Origin: Cladocopium goreaui
Lineage: Eukaryota; Sar; Dinophyceae; Suessiales; Symbiodiniaceae
Reading direction: 5' to 3'
Assembly (NCBI GenBank): GCA_947184155.2
Contig: CAMXCT020006334.1
Location: forward strand, 787,580 to 851,579
DNA length: 64,000 nucleotides
Both the position numbers and the translations under genes were made by a program. Positions 1 through 10,444 of this stretch are shown in pieces. The first letter of the stretch is position 1. The number at the start of each line of letters is the position of its first letter. Under the pieces are notes generated by a model. The model was not told where the DNA came from. It made no database searches and worked only from the letters and a program-made list of their open reading frames with translations.

Positions 1-60
1 TACGGACAAAAAGAGGTCTGAAACCACTCTGAAACACCCCGCTGCTCACCATTTACAACG

Positions 61-139
61 CTCTCTCTCTCCTCTCCCTCTTCCTCTCTCTGTCTCTCTC
101 TCTCTCTCGCCTTCTGTTTGTCTCCATCTTCCATCTTCC

Positions 140-176
<37 letters not shown>

Positions 177-235
177 TTCCCTCTTCCTCTCTCTGTCTCT
201 CTCTCTCTCTTTCTCTACCTTTTCTCTTTCTTTTT
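61..235. repeat. CT-rich microsatellite
   Basis: Long runs of CTCTCT with TCTC/CTAT interruptions. No coding signal. The phrase AAGAGGTCTGAAACCACTCT occurs just outside it at about 11-30 and 275-294, and a variant lies at about 507-541, so the block sits inside a larger dispersed repeat. Confidence 0.9.
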
Positions 236-354
236 CATCTCCCAAAGCTGGGGGTACCCAAAAAACAAGCCCAAAAGAGGTCTGAAACCACTCTGAAACA
301 CCTTCCTGCTCACCATCTCCGGGCTGCTGCTGCATGTCTTCCGGACCGCGTTGG

Positions 355-422
355 CTGCTTTATCTCTATCTATCTATCTATCTATTTATCTATCTATCTG
401 TCTATCTATCTATCTATCTGCT
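355..422. repeat. (CTAT)n microsatellite
   Basis: About fifteen CTAT/CTGT tetranucleotides. It yields a Y/L/S-rich open frame that has no start context or conservation signal and is treated as an artefact. Confidence 0.9.
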
Positions 423-564
423 CTTTAAATGTATTTCCTTGTATGTTGTGTTCAAGTCTTTTCTGTCTGTAAATTGTTCTTTTCATCAAGGTCAGCTAGA
501 CCCCCCAAGGGGTCTGAAACCACTCTGAAACCGCTCTGAAACCACAGAAGTTCAACACGTGCAG

Positions 565-1119
565 AGCTACTTCCCAGTACTACTTCCCAGTACTACTGTG
601 TACTACAAAGCTTGCACAAACCACTTCCCAGTACTACTGTGTATTACAAAGCTTGCACAAAGCACTTCCCAGTACTACTGTGTACTACAAAGCTTGCACA
701 AAGCACTTCCCAGTACTACTGTGTACTACAAAGCTTGCACAAAGCACTTCCCAGTACTACTTTGTACTACAAAGCTTGCACAAACTACTTCCCAGTACTA
801 CTGTGTACTACAAAGCTTGCACAAACTACTTCCCAGTACTACTTGTACTACAAAGCTTGCACAAACTACAGTACTACTTTGCACTACAAAGCTTGCACAA
901 ACTACTTCCCAGTACTACTTTGTACTACATGGCTTGCACAAACTACTTCCCAGTACTACTGTGTACTACAAAGCTTGCACAAACTACTTCCCAGTACTAC
1001 TTTGCACTACAAAGCTTGCACAAACTACTTCCCAGTACTACTTTGTACTACAAAGCTTGCACAAACTACTTCCCAGTACTACTGTGTACTACAAAGCTTG
1101 CACAAACTACTTCCCAGTA
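565..1119. repeat. 41-bp tandem repeat, about 13 copies
   Basis: Unit begins ACTTCCCAGTACTACTGTGT and continues ACTACAAAGCTTGCACAAA. Copies vary at a few positions (TG/TT after TACTAC; CACAAAG/CACAAAC), and two copies near 840-880 carry short deletions. The unit length is not a multiple of three and holds no stop in any plus frame, so three long overlapping open frames arise from it. I regard these as repeat artefacts rather than genes. Confidence 0.92.
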
Positions 1120-1134
1120 CGAAGTACTAAGTGA

Positions 1135-2447
1135 ATACTAAATATTTAACATTCGAAAACAAGTACGAGAATAATGATGTAAAACAACTGAAATGATGAA
1201 AGTGATCCGGGAGTGTGGTCGCGCAAGAAACGCGCAAGGTTGGCGCAAGCTCGGCCCAAGAGGCCTTTATGGGAACAGTAATTTAGGACAACCCCCATAT
1301 ATATATATATTGTGTATATATATATATATATGTGTGTATACAGATATTGAATGTACAGATCATGACCCATGAAATGGCAACCCTGTCCTTCAGCATTCAC
1401 TCTTAGCAAGAGATGACAGAATATGACAGAGGGTACTCCTGTGTTCTCCATGCTCCTCTTCGATGTGTTTGGCTTGTCTACAATTTATATCAACCATCTA
1501 CTTTGTGAACATTTAGCTTTAGATAAAAACAAGATTGGATGGATTTGACGGTAACACTACTCTTTTGTCGCTCATGTTTAGACAACTATGGGTTTCACCC
1601 AGCGAAGATTACTTCCAAGCCTGGAGGGCACCGCGGTGAACGTTGAAGGGGGTTGGTGTGTTGGGGTGAATTTATAGTAATTAATTTGGGTTTAGTTTAT
1701 AGAACTGTTGGTGCGTAGTAATGGTTGGTTAACATTATGTGAATATAGTTCTCTCTCTAGTTGCATGGTTTGATTCTTGCTGGACGTGCTCCCTTTGCGG
1801 CGTAAGTTATGCCATGTGATGCCCCTACAGACTACAAAACACACATGTTTGTATTTTATTTCCAGGTTGACTTTAGTCTGGGTATATAAAATCATGAGTT
1901 ATTTTTTCTAATCTTGACGGAGAGTTTCTTAGCCGTAGCCAGCTGATTTCATTTTTCCGGCTTAAGATAAGCCACATTTATGTGCGAACTTGCATATATT
2001 TACAAATTGTTGTGGGTCCATGTTTTGATTATTTCCCGTGTCACTGTATCCCCATCAAATTCCTACCCTCCGTCCATTGGGCCTCCCCCAATTCCTCGAA
2101 ATCTCAAACTACCCCCTGGGCTCAGCCGTGATGGTCAAATCGCTAAACCGATACTGAGGTTACGGATGCATGCTTCAATAAACCCACTGTTTAACTACAT
2201 GGTCTACCTATCCATAGTTATTCCCATTTTTTGCAGATTGATTTTTTTGGTTAAACCCATTTGTCTCGATCACATCTCCAGTTATTCTTGCTTGAATCAC
2301 AAATTTTACCTTGTTCTATGGGAGAAATCCATAGAACTCTCCATGAAATCATCAAATTTCTGCTGGAAATTGCTGGAAATCTCCATTTTTCCCTGGAAAT
2401 TCCTAGGTTTTCCTAGGGATTTCCCCGCTATGGTCTATCCCTGGCAG
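1135..2447. other. Intergenic or intronic stretch, no supported gene
   Basis: AT-rich. Contains (TA)n/(TG)n at about 1297-1345. A minus-strand open frame at 1146-1451 has a short GC-rich core around 1200-1275 but no clear splice sites. I see nothing else I can name. Confidence 0.5.
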
Positions 2448-2587
2448 GTTTGGTGCCGGGCTTCCTGGAGCCCAAGGAGGATTCGCCAGCGGATTCGCCG
2501 CCTGCGCCGGCGCCGGCGCCGAAGGCGGTGCCGGTACAGCGGGCGGCGGCGAAAGCCAAGGAGCACGGCTGGCAGTTGAAGTTTATG
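2448..2587 (+). CDS. Exon, Pro/Ala/Lys-rich (unknown protein)
   Basis: A GC-rich island after an AG|G acceptor (CTGGCAG|GTTT). The frame with strong G/C at third positions reads VPGFLEPKEDSPADSPP, then alternating Pro-Ala, then RAAAKAKEHGWQLKFM, with a possible donor ATG|GTGATT. Its phase-0 end would join in frame to the similar Pro/Ala/Glu-rich exon at 3197. The opposite strand is also open, so strand is likely but not proven. Function not recognised; it resembles a disordered linker. Confidence 0.5.
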
Positions 2588-2739
2588 GTGATTATATGTT
2601 ATTAATTGTTATTAATTGTTATTATAACATTACTCTACGTTATCATATAAAAGAACTTATTTCTAACTATGGTGAACTATAAGAACCGTTATAGTTTAGA
2701 TGACTAATGACTAATGATTATAGTTAGTGTTATATAATT

Positions 2740-2828
2740 CCTATAGATCCTAATCATGGCTTGTAAGGGGAATCATCCCCCAATGGCCTTACTTCAGGTT
2801 AGTGAAATATTATAATTTACCCAGATAT
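2740..2828. mobile_element. Inverted-repeat element family B, right half
   Basis: The right end, GGTTAGTGAAATATTATAAT followed by TTACCCAGATA, matches the family B copies at 5.9 and 57.7 kb. The left terminal repeat is not recognisable here, so this copy is partial or diverged. Confidence 0.55.
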
Positions 2829-3196
2829 ATATAATCGACTATATATGCTATCATGGCAATACTTATCGTCATGATCTTCCAAATCAACCGGGACCGCGTG
2901 GACATAGTGACCATGGTCCTTAGGTACCCAACGAGCAGAAGAGGCAAACTCTGCCTGGTCAGGGGGAAGCCGGGAAGATATGTTGCATCCGGCGCATTAC
3001 TACGTGATTTTTTCAATTGCCATGACGCCATGTAAATCCATGTACCCTCCGGTAATCAAATGTGACAAACGTAGAAATCCCTACTGTAAATGGAGGTTTC
3101 GATAGGACGATTTATAAATTAAGGTAATCTATAGGATATCTATAGTGGATTTGTTCATTGTCATGTTTGACTACCAAAGAGTAACCCCTGCGCCAG

Positions 3197-3304
3197 GACC
3201 CCCGCCCCCCGGTGGCTTCTGTGGCCCCGGAGCGCGCGCCGGAGCCGCGGGCTCCGGCGCCGGCGCCGGAGCCGCGGCCGGAGCGGCCACAGCGACGAGG
3301 AGCG
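3197..3304 (+). CDS. Exon, Pro/Ala/Glu/Arg-rich (unknown protein)
   Basis: Follows a GCCAG|G acceptor. The phase-0 frame begins DPRPPVASVAPERAPEPR and continues as Pro-Ala-Glu-Arg low complexity to a TGA at 3308-3310; the donor is not clear. Very high GC contrasts with the surrounding AT-rich DNA. Probably the next exon of the gene with the 2448 exon. The minus strand is also open because the sequence is nearly palindromic GCCGGC, so confidence is moderate. Confidence 0.45.
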
Positions 3305-3310
3305 CGTTGA

Positions 3311-3640
3311 CCCAGACAGAAATGTGGGATATACGGGATCATCATACAACCAACACATCGTAGGGACATAGGGGAAAATCATATATATATGTATATGATA
3401 TTGATGTGTAGCCATCATAGTTATGATCCCTATCATATCAAATGGGACCATCATAAATCTAATACGGAAATATTGGATTGGATTGGTTTTGTCTGACCAT
3501 GGGTTTTAACCTATCCAGTGCTTGGTGAGGAGGGAACGATGGAACTAGGGGTATCCATACCCCCTATTAAATTGGGAACCTAGGGGCAAGTAAAAAAACA
3601 CAAAAACAAGCCTTTGATGCATTGTACAGACAATTGAAAT

Positions 3641-3684
<44 letters not shown>

Positions 3685-4600
3685 GGTGAAACATCTGAGC
3701 CAGCAGCAAGGTGTCATGCCATGTCATGCCACATGATTTGAACACCAAACGTTTCCACGTGGATCAAACATGTTATCCAATCGTACTTTAGCAGTTTGTA
3801 TGGAAACCAACTGCGCCATTCAGTTCGATGATTTCCCAAACTAAAAAAGGATGTCCTGTAGATATGTAACAAATTCCGAGAGGGTAATTGATGATGATAG
3901 GTGACAGGTCATAATTGACCACAACGGGCCATTTTACGCCATTATACAGCGGAAAACAATCAAGAATATATCAAGAATAACAACCATTAATTTTAGCGAT
4001 TTCGACTCGTGGAATTGGGGATGTTATCACATCTTCTACGCACATAGCAAACCAACAATAAATAGTTTGAAGGATTTGAAACTTGGAATCTATGAGCTGG
4101 AGATCACATTGTACAAAAAGTAGTGTTTATTGAAAAGCTATGGGTCCATTGTTCCTGTTTCAAAAGTTGGATCAAACTCCCTCGATGGGCGGAACATTTT
4201 TGGACACATTGGTATAGTAACTAGTATGGTATAGTTACTCATATGAATGTAAGCACAAAACTTCGGAGATCATATTAGTTTGTCATAGATGTTGAAACAT
4301 GACACTATTTTGGGTGAGATGAATCAATTTGGATCAAATTTATTTTGAACCCATCAAAACCATCCCTCATGTTTATAGATCTATTTGGTGGTATAGGTAT
4401 CCATGTTCCTTTTCAAATATGGAACTAGTTGGAGCTGTGAATCGAGTTGTCCAACCAAATTGCCACATGAAAACTGATGTTTCTATATACCAGTTTAGTT
4501 AAAATACAACATATTCTAAACTACCCCTTTTATAATTTAACTTCACTATAGAACATCACCATTCTGGATAGCTACATCTATAAATGGGCCATCCCCGATG
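3311..4600. other. AT-rich stretch with a (GAT)n microsatellite
   Basis: A (GAT)n run lies at about 3642-3683 and gives a poly-Ser minus-strand frame that I reject. No exon-like GC3 island or splice pair was seen. Confidence 0.6.
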
Positions 4601-4612
4601 ACGAAGTGCCAG

Positions 4613-4668
4613 GAGCCGCGCCGGAGGTCTCTGAGCGGCCGGAACGCTTCAGTGACGCGGCACCAGTG
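4613..4668 (+). CDS. Short exon, frame uncertain
   Basis: GC-rich island between a TGCCAG|G acceptor and a CAGTG|GTCTTT donor. Two plus frames are GC3-rich: one reads APEVSERPERFSDAAPV, the other EPRRRSLSGRNASVTRHQ. Neither is a recognised domain. It sits between the Pro/Ala exons upstream and the Lys/Arg exon at 5628. Confidence 0.4.
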
Positions 4669-4689
4669 GTCTTTTTGGTGGGTTTATGG

Positions 4690-5472
4690 CCATCAAATCA
4701 AGAGGAACATGCTGAGAAGCCACGGGATTCTGGGGGGATCACAAGGAACCCCCCCCAAAAAAAAGGAGAGAAGAGCACTTTGGGATATTTTAGCTGGTTG
4801 GGTTAAGGATTGATTAAGGTTAGATAGACCTTACTTCATAGTTCGTGTTTTGTTTTTCAGAATCTTAGGATATTGTTAGTTGAAGGTCATAAGTTAACTA
4901 TTTCTCTGTGACAAACTCAATGCCCCCAGTATTGACAGTCAAAATAGGCCCAAGACATCACCGAAGGGGTTCGTTGGAAGGTATTTAGAATTAGGAAATT
5001 AGGAGGACATGATTGGTTGGGGAAGGTCTGATTTTAAGTTATGACTGGTCATCCTTTCTTCGTTTTTATTTTGAGGTCACAAAATTGGGGATCAAACACA
5101 GCATGCCACAATGTGTTCATGGTTTGTTTTGGGGTTGAAATGTGCCCGTGATGTGCTGCTTTTGTTTGACGTGTTGTTTTTTTTGGCCCAGGTCAGTACA
5201 ACTCCCCATGCTTTTTCACATCCTTGTCCTTCTTTTCTATTTCCATGGTTTCCCCACATTCAAATTGCTGATTTCTCAGTTTGATTTCTAGTTCTTTGCT
5301 GCCAACGTGTTGACTAATGAGATGACATATTTTTTTTCTGGAAATCCTCAAACACCAAAAGCACTTTAGATAAAACATGCTACAGTCCACTTCTTGGTGA
5401 AAGCATCCCTCATTTGCCTCATTTCAATGATTTTTTTCCAAAATCAAAAAAGCATGTGTCACCAAGAGTTGA
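4690..5472. other. No gene seen
   Basis: AT-rich sequence with short homopolymers. A weak minus-strand frame at 5193-5390 lacks splice sites or GC3 bias. Probably intronic. Confidence 0.5.
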
Positions 5473-5580
5473 TACCCTCTGGTAATTTAACATAGCTATG
5501 GAAAATCACCATGTTTAATGGGAAAACTCACTATTTCTATGGCCATTTTCAATAGCTTTTTCTATGTTTACCACAGGGTA
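5473..5580. mobile_element. Introner-like inverted-repeat element, family A
   Basis: Starts TACCCTCTGGTAATTTAACA and ends TTTACCACAGGGTA. The internal sequence is itself a hairpin (AATCACCATG...TATGGCCATTTTC). The right end has lost one base relative to the CCAGAGGGTA consensus. Confidence 0.85.
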
Positions 5581-5627
5581 GTCCTTTTCTCACCGCATTT
5601 CCCGAACAAAAATCCCCAGCTCCCCAG

Positions 5628-5755
5628 TTTCCTCCCGGCCCCACCGAGACGGCGCCTCAGCCCGGCGCTTTCGGCCCAGCAGCTCGACGCGGGAGAGCCT
5701 AGCGATGGCAGTGGCGGAACGGAAGCAGAGGGCCATGGCGGTGAAGCAGCTGGAG
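5628..5755 (+). CDS. Exon, basic helical segment (unknown protein)
   Basis: Bounded by a CCCCAG acceptor and a GAG|GTGTGG donor. The frame reads SSRPHRDGASARRFRPSSS and ends MAVAERKQRAMAVKQLE, with almost all third positions G or C in the second half. The Lys/Arg/Gln-rich end looks helical. A family A element ends 48 bp upstream, inside the preceding intron. Confidence 0.6.
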
Positions 5756-5896
5756 GTGTGGGGGGGGATGGGGATGGGGGTTGGATGTTGGGAAAATATA
5801 TGGTTAATATAACTTAATATATGGTAAATTCCATTAATGCTGGTTTAATGGGATCTAGTGGAATTCAACCATCAACAATGGGGATAATGGGGATAT

Positions 5897-6017
5897 ATTT
5901 GGGTAAATTATAACGACCTCACTGGTCTCCCTCACTGGAATCATAGTTTATTTTAGGGAAATCATCCCCAAATGGCCGCAAGATTCAGGTTAGTGAAATA
6001 TTATAATTTACCCAGAT
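5897..6017. mobile_element. Inverted-repeat element family B
   Basis: Left end TTTGGGTAAATTATAACGAC is the inverse of the right end ATTATAATTTACCCAGAT. The centre shares AATCATCCCCAAATGGCC with the other copies. The ends contain GGGTAAAT and ATTTACCCAG, so they could serve as donor and acceptor. Confidence 0.8.
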
Positions 6018-6215
6018 GGATGATGGGGGATGGGGACAATATGCTGTGCTGTTAATCTCCGTGTAAAACTTATTATATGACATTCATGAAATGACTATGT
6101 GTAAAGAGAAGAACATACGCCTCAATTGATGATTTGGTTGGCCATATACAAATAGAAATTATACTTAATGAGTGATATAAAATCCACTTATTGATAAGGA
6201 ATCTCTTGAGCAATA

Positions 6216-6286
6216 TGGAAATACTCCATTGTGGATGGGAAACCCCCGACAAGAAGCAGTGGGAGGTGGCCTGCTGTGGTGGGAAG
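6216..6286 (+). CDS. Short exon (unknown protein)
   Basis: A GC3-rich frame reads GWETPDKKQWEVACCGGK and runs to a clean GGGAAG|GTAGGA donor. The acceptor is not evident, so the start is approximate. Not recognised. Confidence 0.4.
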
Positions 6287-6342
6287 GTAGGATACCAGTT
6301 CACCAATCAGAAAGGATTTTCACCAAGAAAACGGGGGATCCA

Positions 6343-6428
6343 AATGCTATTGAAAATTGCCATGTATAGTTGATTTGCCCATTTAAAAAATGTAATTATC
6401 CACAGTTATGTTGGTTCACCAGAGGGTA
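6343..6428. mobile_element. Introner-like element family A, diverged left end
   Basis: Right end ATGTTGGTTCACCAGAGGGT matches the family A terminus, and internal GCTATTGAAAATTGCCATGT also matches. The left TACCCTCTGG end is mutated beyond recognition. Confidence 0.6.
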
Positions 6429-6439
6429 ATCGTTCTGTT

Positions 6440-7097
6440 TTGCAGGATTTTTAACATTGCTTGAGATGGTGGTTAAATGGTGCGAAGGGCGATATACAAC
6501 AGAGTGAAGACTGGGAAATGATAGTGGCAACAGTGACAACTAACCAACTCTGGTTGCTGGTTTTCAATCATCTAGTCTAATATTATATATATAATATACA
6601 TATACCTGCACCTTGTTTATATATATATATACATATTACATATCTATAAAATATAGCAGGATTATATAATTATTTCTATGTTCACTAAAGAGCCCTGGGC
6701 TACCCCTGACAGGGCGACTCCAAAAAATTGCTATCCAAAAAAAAAACTAAAAACAAAACATACAGATCTCAAACCTTCAAAAAAACACTTACATTTCAAC
6801 AACTCAAAAAGAAACTCTAAAATAATTTATCCAACAATGTGGAACGACATTGAATTATTTGGAATTAAAATGAATGAAAAGGAATGTTCTAGGAGTGTCC
6901 CTATAAGGAATGTCCCTCTCCATAGATAAGATATGTACAAGTTTATAATCATAATACGTTTGTATCTTATATACATATATAATTGTATAATATCTATAAT
7001 ATATTATGTATATGTGTGTATATAAATGTATATAAATGTATAATGTATATAAATGTATAAAAATGTATATAAATGTATATAATACAAAAATGCTCAC
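6440..7097. other. AT-rich repeats
   Basis: Contains (TA)n tracts around 6580-6660 and a TAAATGTATA repeat at about 7020-7080. Poly-Tyr/Ile open frames across them are artefacts. Confidence 0.7.
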
Positions 7098-7236
7098 CGT
7101 ACACCGGCGCCAGGAACACCCCCCCGTGGCCGAACTCCTGCGTCAACGGGATCCACCAGAGGCTCCACCCGACGAGGACCAGGATACGGCAGAGATGATG
7201 GTCGGAGGCGGCACGCCTGGTGGGTGACCAGAGATC
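7098..7236 (-). CDS. Minus-strand exon with hydrophobic segment
   Basis: On the minus strand an AAAACAG|GATCTC acceptor and a TACG|GTGAGC donor bound an exon with almost every third position G or C. It reads DLWSPTRRAASDHHLC, then a Trp/Leu/Val-rich stretch (ILVLVGWSLWWIPLTQEF), then GHGGVFLAPVY. The hydrophobic stretch could be membrane-embedded. The plus strand is open but has weaker GC3. Family not recognised. It lies against the orientation of its neighbours. Confidence 0.6.
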
Positions 7237-7239
7237 CTG

Positions 7240-8200
7240 TTTTTTTTGGGGGGGGATGGCAATTTTCCGGAAAAAAACAACAACTCGGAGAATTAATGAT
7301 AACTGCAGTAGAAACATGTAGGTTTGTATGTAGGAAAATGATGATTCGATATGTCTTCTAGAAAGCCAACACTTTGCCTAGTTATGTTTACCAACTTAGT
7401 TAGCAACTTAGCTATTCCACGCTGGGCTACCACATTGTGGCTATCTATGACTGGTCATGATCACCCTCATGTTTTGTTGCTGTGGAGAATACGTTTGATC
7501 ACAATTCTGTTAGTGTTGCTGATGGTGCTGAAAATACTCTTCCTGTTGTTATTTGACATAATAACCATGGATAATCCCCCAGATCAGCCATGCTTGGTAT
7601 ATACTGCAGTTACTTCGGTACTGTTACCTGATGCTACCTGCACCCCAAATTTCAAACATCGCCCAATCATGTGCCTCTAACAGGCCAGCACCATGAAACT
7701 ACACAGGTCAGGATTTCCCAGCTGTTTGACGGGTTTACTGATGTTTTTCTATGTCCATCGTTTCCATCGTTACCTTGGGAAGGAAACCAGCACATGTGAA
7801 TTCCCGTTTTGCGGCTATTTCACAGTTGCAGAGCATTCCCAATCACTGATACAAATTTATTATTTACCATATATTATCATACTTGTTTGCAAATATTCGA
7901 CTGATAACCCCCATTGGCTCATATGAGTTTCTCTGAAAATTGGGTACCCCATTCCATCCATCATCCGTTGTCTAATCAGAATGTCCCTATCAAAGGGTTA
8001 AACATTGCGTATCATCATGTGTTGTTTGGTTTTCCATTATATCCAATTCTGTATCAAAATTCCATAGCCATTTTCAGTCAAACCAACTGGTATATGGGAT
8101 GATGTTCAGTCCATATCCAATAATGACCATAATGACAACAACAGCACATAATATGATTATTTCACATAGATTTATTGTATCCTGTAAAACACGAACGTCC
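7240..8200. other. No well-supported gene
   Basis: Two AT-rich plus-strand open frames (about 7351-7680 and 7693-7926) have no GC3 bias and no splice pair. Treated as chance frames. Confidence 0.45.
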
Positions 8201-8202
8201 AG

Positions 8203-8316
8203 CGAGTGAGCCTGCCAAAGGCAACGTCTTCCGTGTGCGACGCTTGGAGCAAGGCTCAGTTGGGGAAAGCGGGGCCGAAGGGCCGAAGGGCCGAAGGGCC
8301 GAAGGGCCGAAGGGTG
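8203..8316 (+). CDS. Exon carrying an 8-bp GGGCCGAA tandem repeat
   Basis: The frame reads SEPAKGNVFRVRRLEQGS, then GESGAEGPKGRRAEGPKG, with a possible donor GGGTG|GTGAAG. Five exact GGGCCGAA copies (8272-8311) form the 3' half, and because the unit is 8 bp the reading frame cycles. Function unknown. Confidence 0.45.
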
Positions 8317-8661
8317 GTGAAGCATCACAAATTTGAGATTGAACAAGGTTTATAGGACCCTGCAAAAAGTAAAAACCTACTAAACTATATAATTAATTAG
8401 TGTATGTAAACAAGTGGTGAATAACTGTTCAGTGTTATATTTCAACACACATATTGGGATTTCAGCGTGAAATTTATGGGAAAATCGATCGGTGAAGGAT
8501 AGTTAAATGCTTGAAACTTCAAACGATTGGCATGTATTGCCCATAGGATCCATGTATGGTATATATATGCTAACATTGGGGGTATATTGATGGTAAATGT
8601 TACCATATATAGCATACATGGATCCTATGGGTTATGTTACAAGCCCCCTTGTTCGTTTCAG

Positions 8662-8889
8662 GGCATCGACGATTGTGCTACCAGGTGTTCACACCTGGCC
8701 GAACTTGGACGTCCAAGGGCGGTTTTCCTCAGGGAGCAGCTGGGCAGACATGACAACAGCAACGCGGAGAGTCGCGATCCGACACCTGGCAATTCCTGGA
8801 TGGGTCGCCTTGAGTTCGGAAGAAAGGACTGCAACGTCTCCAGTATTGCTGCCACTATGCTATCATCCATGATCTTTGCTTCTGATTGA
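8662..8889 (+). CDS. Terminal exon (unknown protein)
   Basis: Follows a TTTCAG|GGC acceptor and stays open to a TGA. Reads GIDDCATRCSHLAELGRPRA, then VFLREQLGRHDNSNAESR, and ends SSMIFASD. Codon use is balanced and coding-like in the first half. Not a recognised domain. Confidence 0.5.
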   Translation, partial: GIDDCATRCSHLAELGRPRAVFLREQLGRHDNSNAESRDPTPGNSWMGRLEFGRKDCNVSSIAATMLSSMIFASD

Positions 8890-9009
8890 ATGTGTAGACA
8901 AATTAGACATGTAGCATGTAGAATATATCATGTGCAATGTATGTTGTAAATCTATGTAGTCACACTAGTCGAGCTATGCTAGGCACTAGATGGCACTAGT
9001 CAATTACTA

Positions 9010-9080
9010 CTATACTATACACCACATACCATATACCATATACCATATACCATATACCATACACCATATACTACTATACC
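9010..9080. repeat. ACCATAT tandem repeat
   Basis: About five copies of ACCATAT plus variants. The flanks 8890-9300 hold no gene I can support. Confidence 0.8.
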
Positions 9081-9303
9081 ATGCTATACGAATTACTATA
9101 CACTATAACAGCCGATCGTTGTGACCATGCTGTACTTGACTTATGCGGTTGTGAATTGTTCACTGCTGTTCCGTAGAGGCGATGGCCTGTTTTTTGCCCT
9201 GTTTTTTTTTCAACGGAAAATCTGGTTGGTGGTGACTGGAACATTGATTTATATAGTATGGGATAATGATGGTTAATGATGGTTCATAATGGTTAATTAA
9301 AAA

Positions 9304-9420
9304 ACTGGTTGGTGGTGACTGGAACATGCTTTACTGCTTTATGTTTCCATTCAGTTGGGAATAATGATCCCAACGGACTTTCATATTTCTCAGAGGGTAG
9401 GTATATAGCACCAAGCAGTA
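9304..9420. mobile_element. Inverted-repeat element family C
   Basis: Left end ACTGGTTGGTGGTGACTGGA pairs with a diverged right end TATAGCACCAAGCAGTA. The internal CAGTTGGGAATAATGATCCC is shared with the copy at 34.7 kb. A second left end lies at 9227-9245. Confidence 0.6.
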
Positions 9421-9424
9421 ATGT

Positions 9425-10106
9425 TCCCGACTGAAATTGCTGAGGGTTTACCCAATGTTCAGATAAAACATGACATGTATGTCCTGCATGAATGATGTAG
9501 CAGAGTCTAGCATTGAACTCTTGGACATACTGAACGTTCACTACCTCAATGCCCATCACAACGATTGACAGGGTCAGTTCTCCACATGACCAAGGACCAT
9601 TCAAGGCAAAACGATCATGGATGTACTTGGTTAAATAGAACATTGTTTTAATGGGATCTGGATGAATTATATCAATGTATATCGAGCTCCAAGACGTCAG
9701 TAGAATGATAGTTAGATAAGGGGTAACTCCCCCATTTCCTCTTTTTTTTGGTTGGTGATTTTTTGTCATTTTTATTGCTTGGAGATCCTCCATGGTTGTG
9801 GTATGTGTCAATGGATCAAGTTATCAATATCACATGAGTAACCGACAAATTGATCTGAAGACCAAAGTAGAAAGGAGTGGACTTGGGATATTTGAGTTTG
9901 TGTTAAAGGTATCACAACCGATATGGGAGTGTTTGCTCACTTAGTACCTAAAAAAATACCTCCATGTACCTTGAGGTAAACTAAGATGTGGAAAACCCAC
10001 CATTTGTAGATCATATTCTTTGGGAAACCATGGATTTTCCACATCCGTGTTGGAAACGTTCCCACTCCATGTTCCCACTCCCCTTGACGGAACAACGGGC
10101 TGAAGA
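9425..10106. other. No supported gene
   Basis: A long minus-strand open frame (9293-9811) overlaps the family C element and lacks GC3 bias. I cannot distinguish it from chance. Confidence 0.4.
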
Positions 10107-10219
10107 GGCACTGAAGCTTCGGTGCCACCGTCCTTGCAGTCCATGCTGGCCTATTTGGATGCCGAAGACGCTCAAGGCGCCACCTACCCAGAAAACTGGG
10201 GGAGACCCCTCTTCTTATC
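10107..10219 (+). CDS. Exon running into a family A element
   Basis: One frame reads TEASVPPSLQSMLAYLDAED, then AQGATYPENWGRPLF, and continues into the element's CTCTG|GTAA. All three plus frames stay open across the predicted splice to 10322, so frame choice rests on composition alone. Function unknown. Confidence 0.45.
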
Positions 10220-10325
10220 TACCCTCTGGTAATTTAACATAGCTATGGAAAATCACAATGTTTAATGGGAAAATCCACTATCAATGGCCATGTTCAATAG
10301 CTTTTTGTATGTTTACCAGAGGGTA
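10220..10325. mobile_element. Introner-like element family A
   Basis: TACCCTCTGGTAATTTAACA at the left, GTATGTTTACCAGAGGGTA at the right. It lies in the opposite internal orientation to the copy at 10580, judged from the TTTAATGGGAAAATCCACT core. Confidence 0.9.
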
Positions 10326-10444
10326 TCAAGCAGTGGGAAGACAACATCTGCTAGATACAGTAACTCATATTTTCTGATTGTTTCTTTTCTACATGAGGTG
10401 CTACCCCTTGGACACACGTCTTTTGGTTTCTTGTTTCTCTTTAA

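Noticed and set aside
565-1119. CRISPR-like array or real 162-191-aa proteins
   Set aside because: Units are contiguous with no unique spacers, and the reading frames exist only because the unit lacks stops in all frames.
1929-1940. CCGTAGCCA resembling the start of the dinoflagellate spliced leader
   Set aside because: Only nine bases match; the following sequence does not give the TTTTGGCTCAAG part, so it is not a spliced-leader gene.
3545-3748. Poly-Ser protein on the minus strand
   Set aside because: It is the (GAT)n microsatellite read in antisense.
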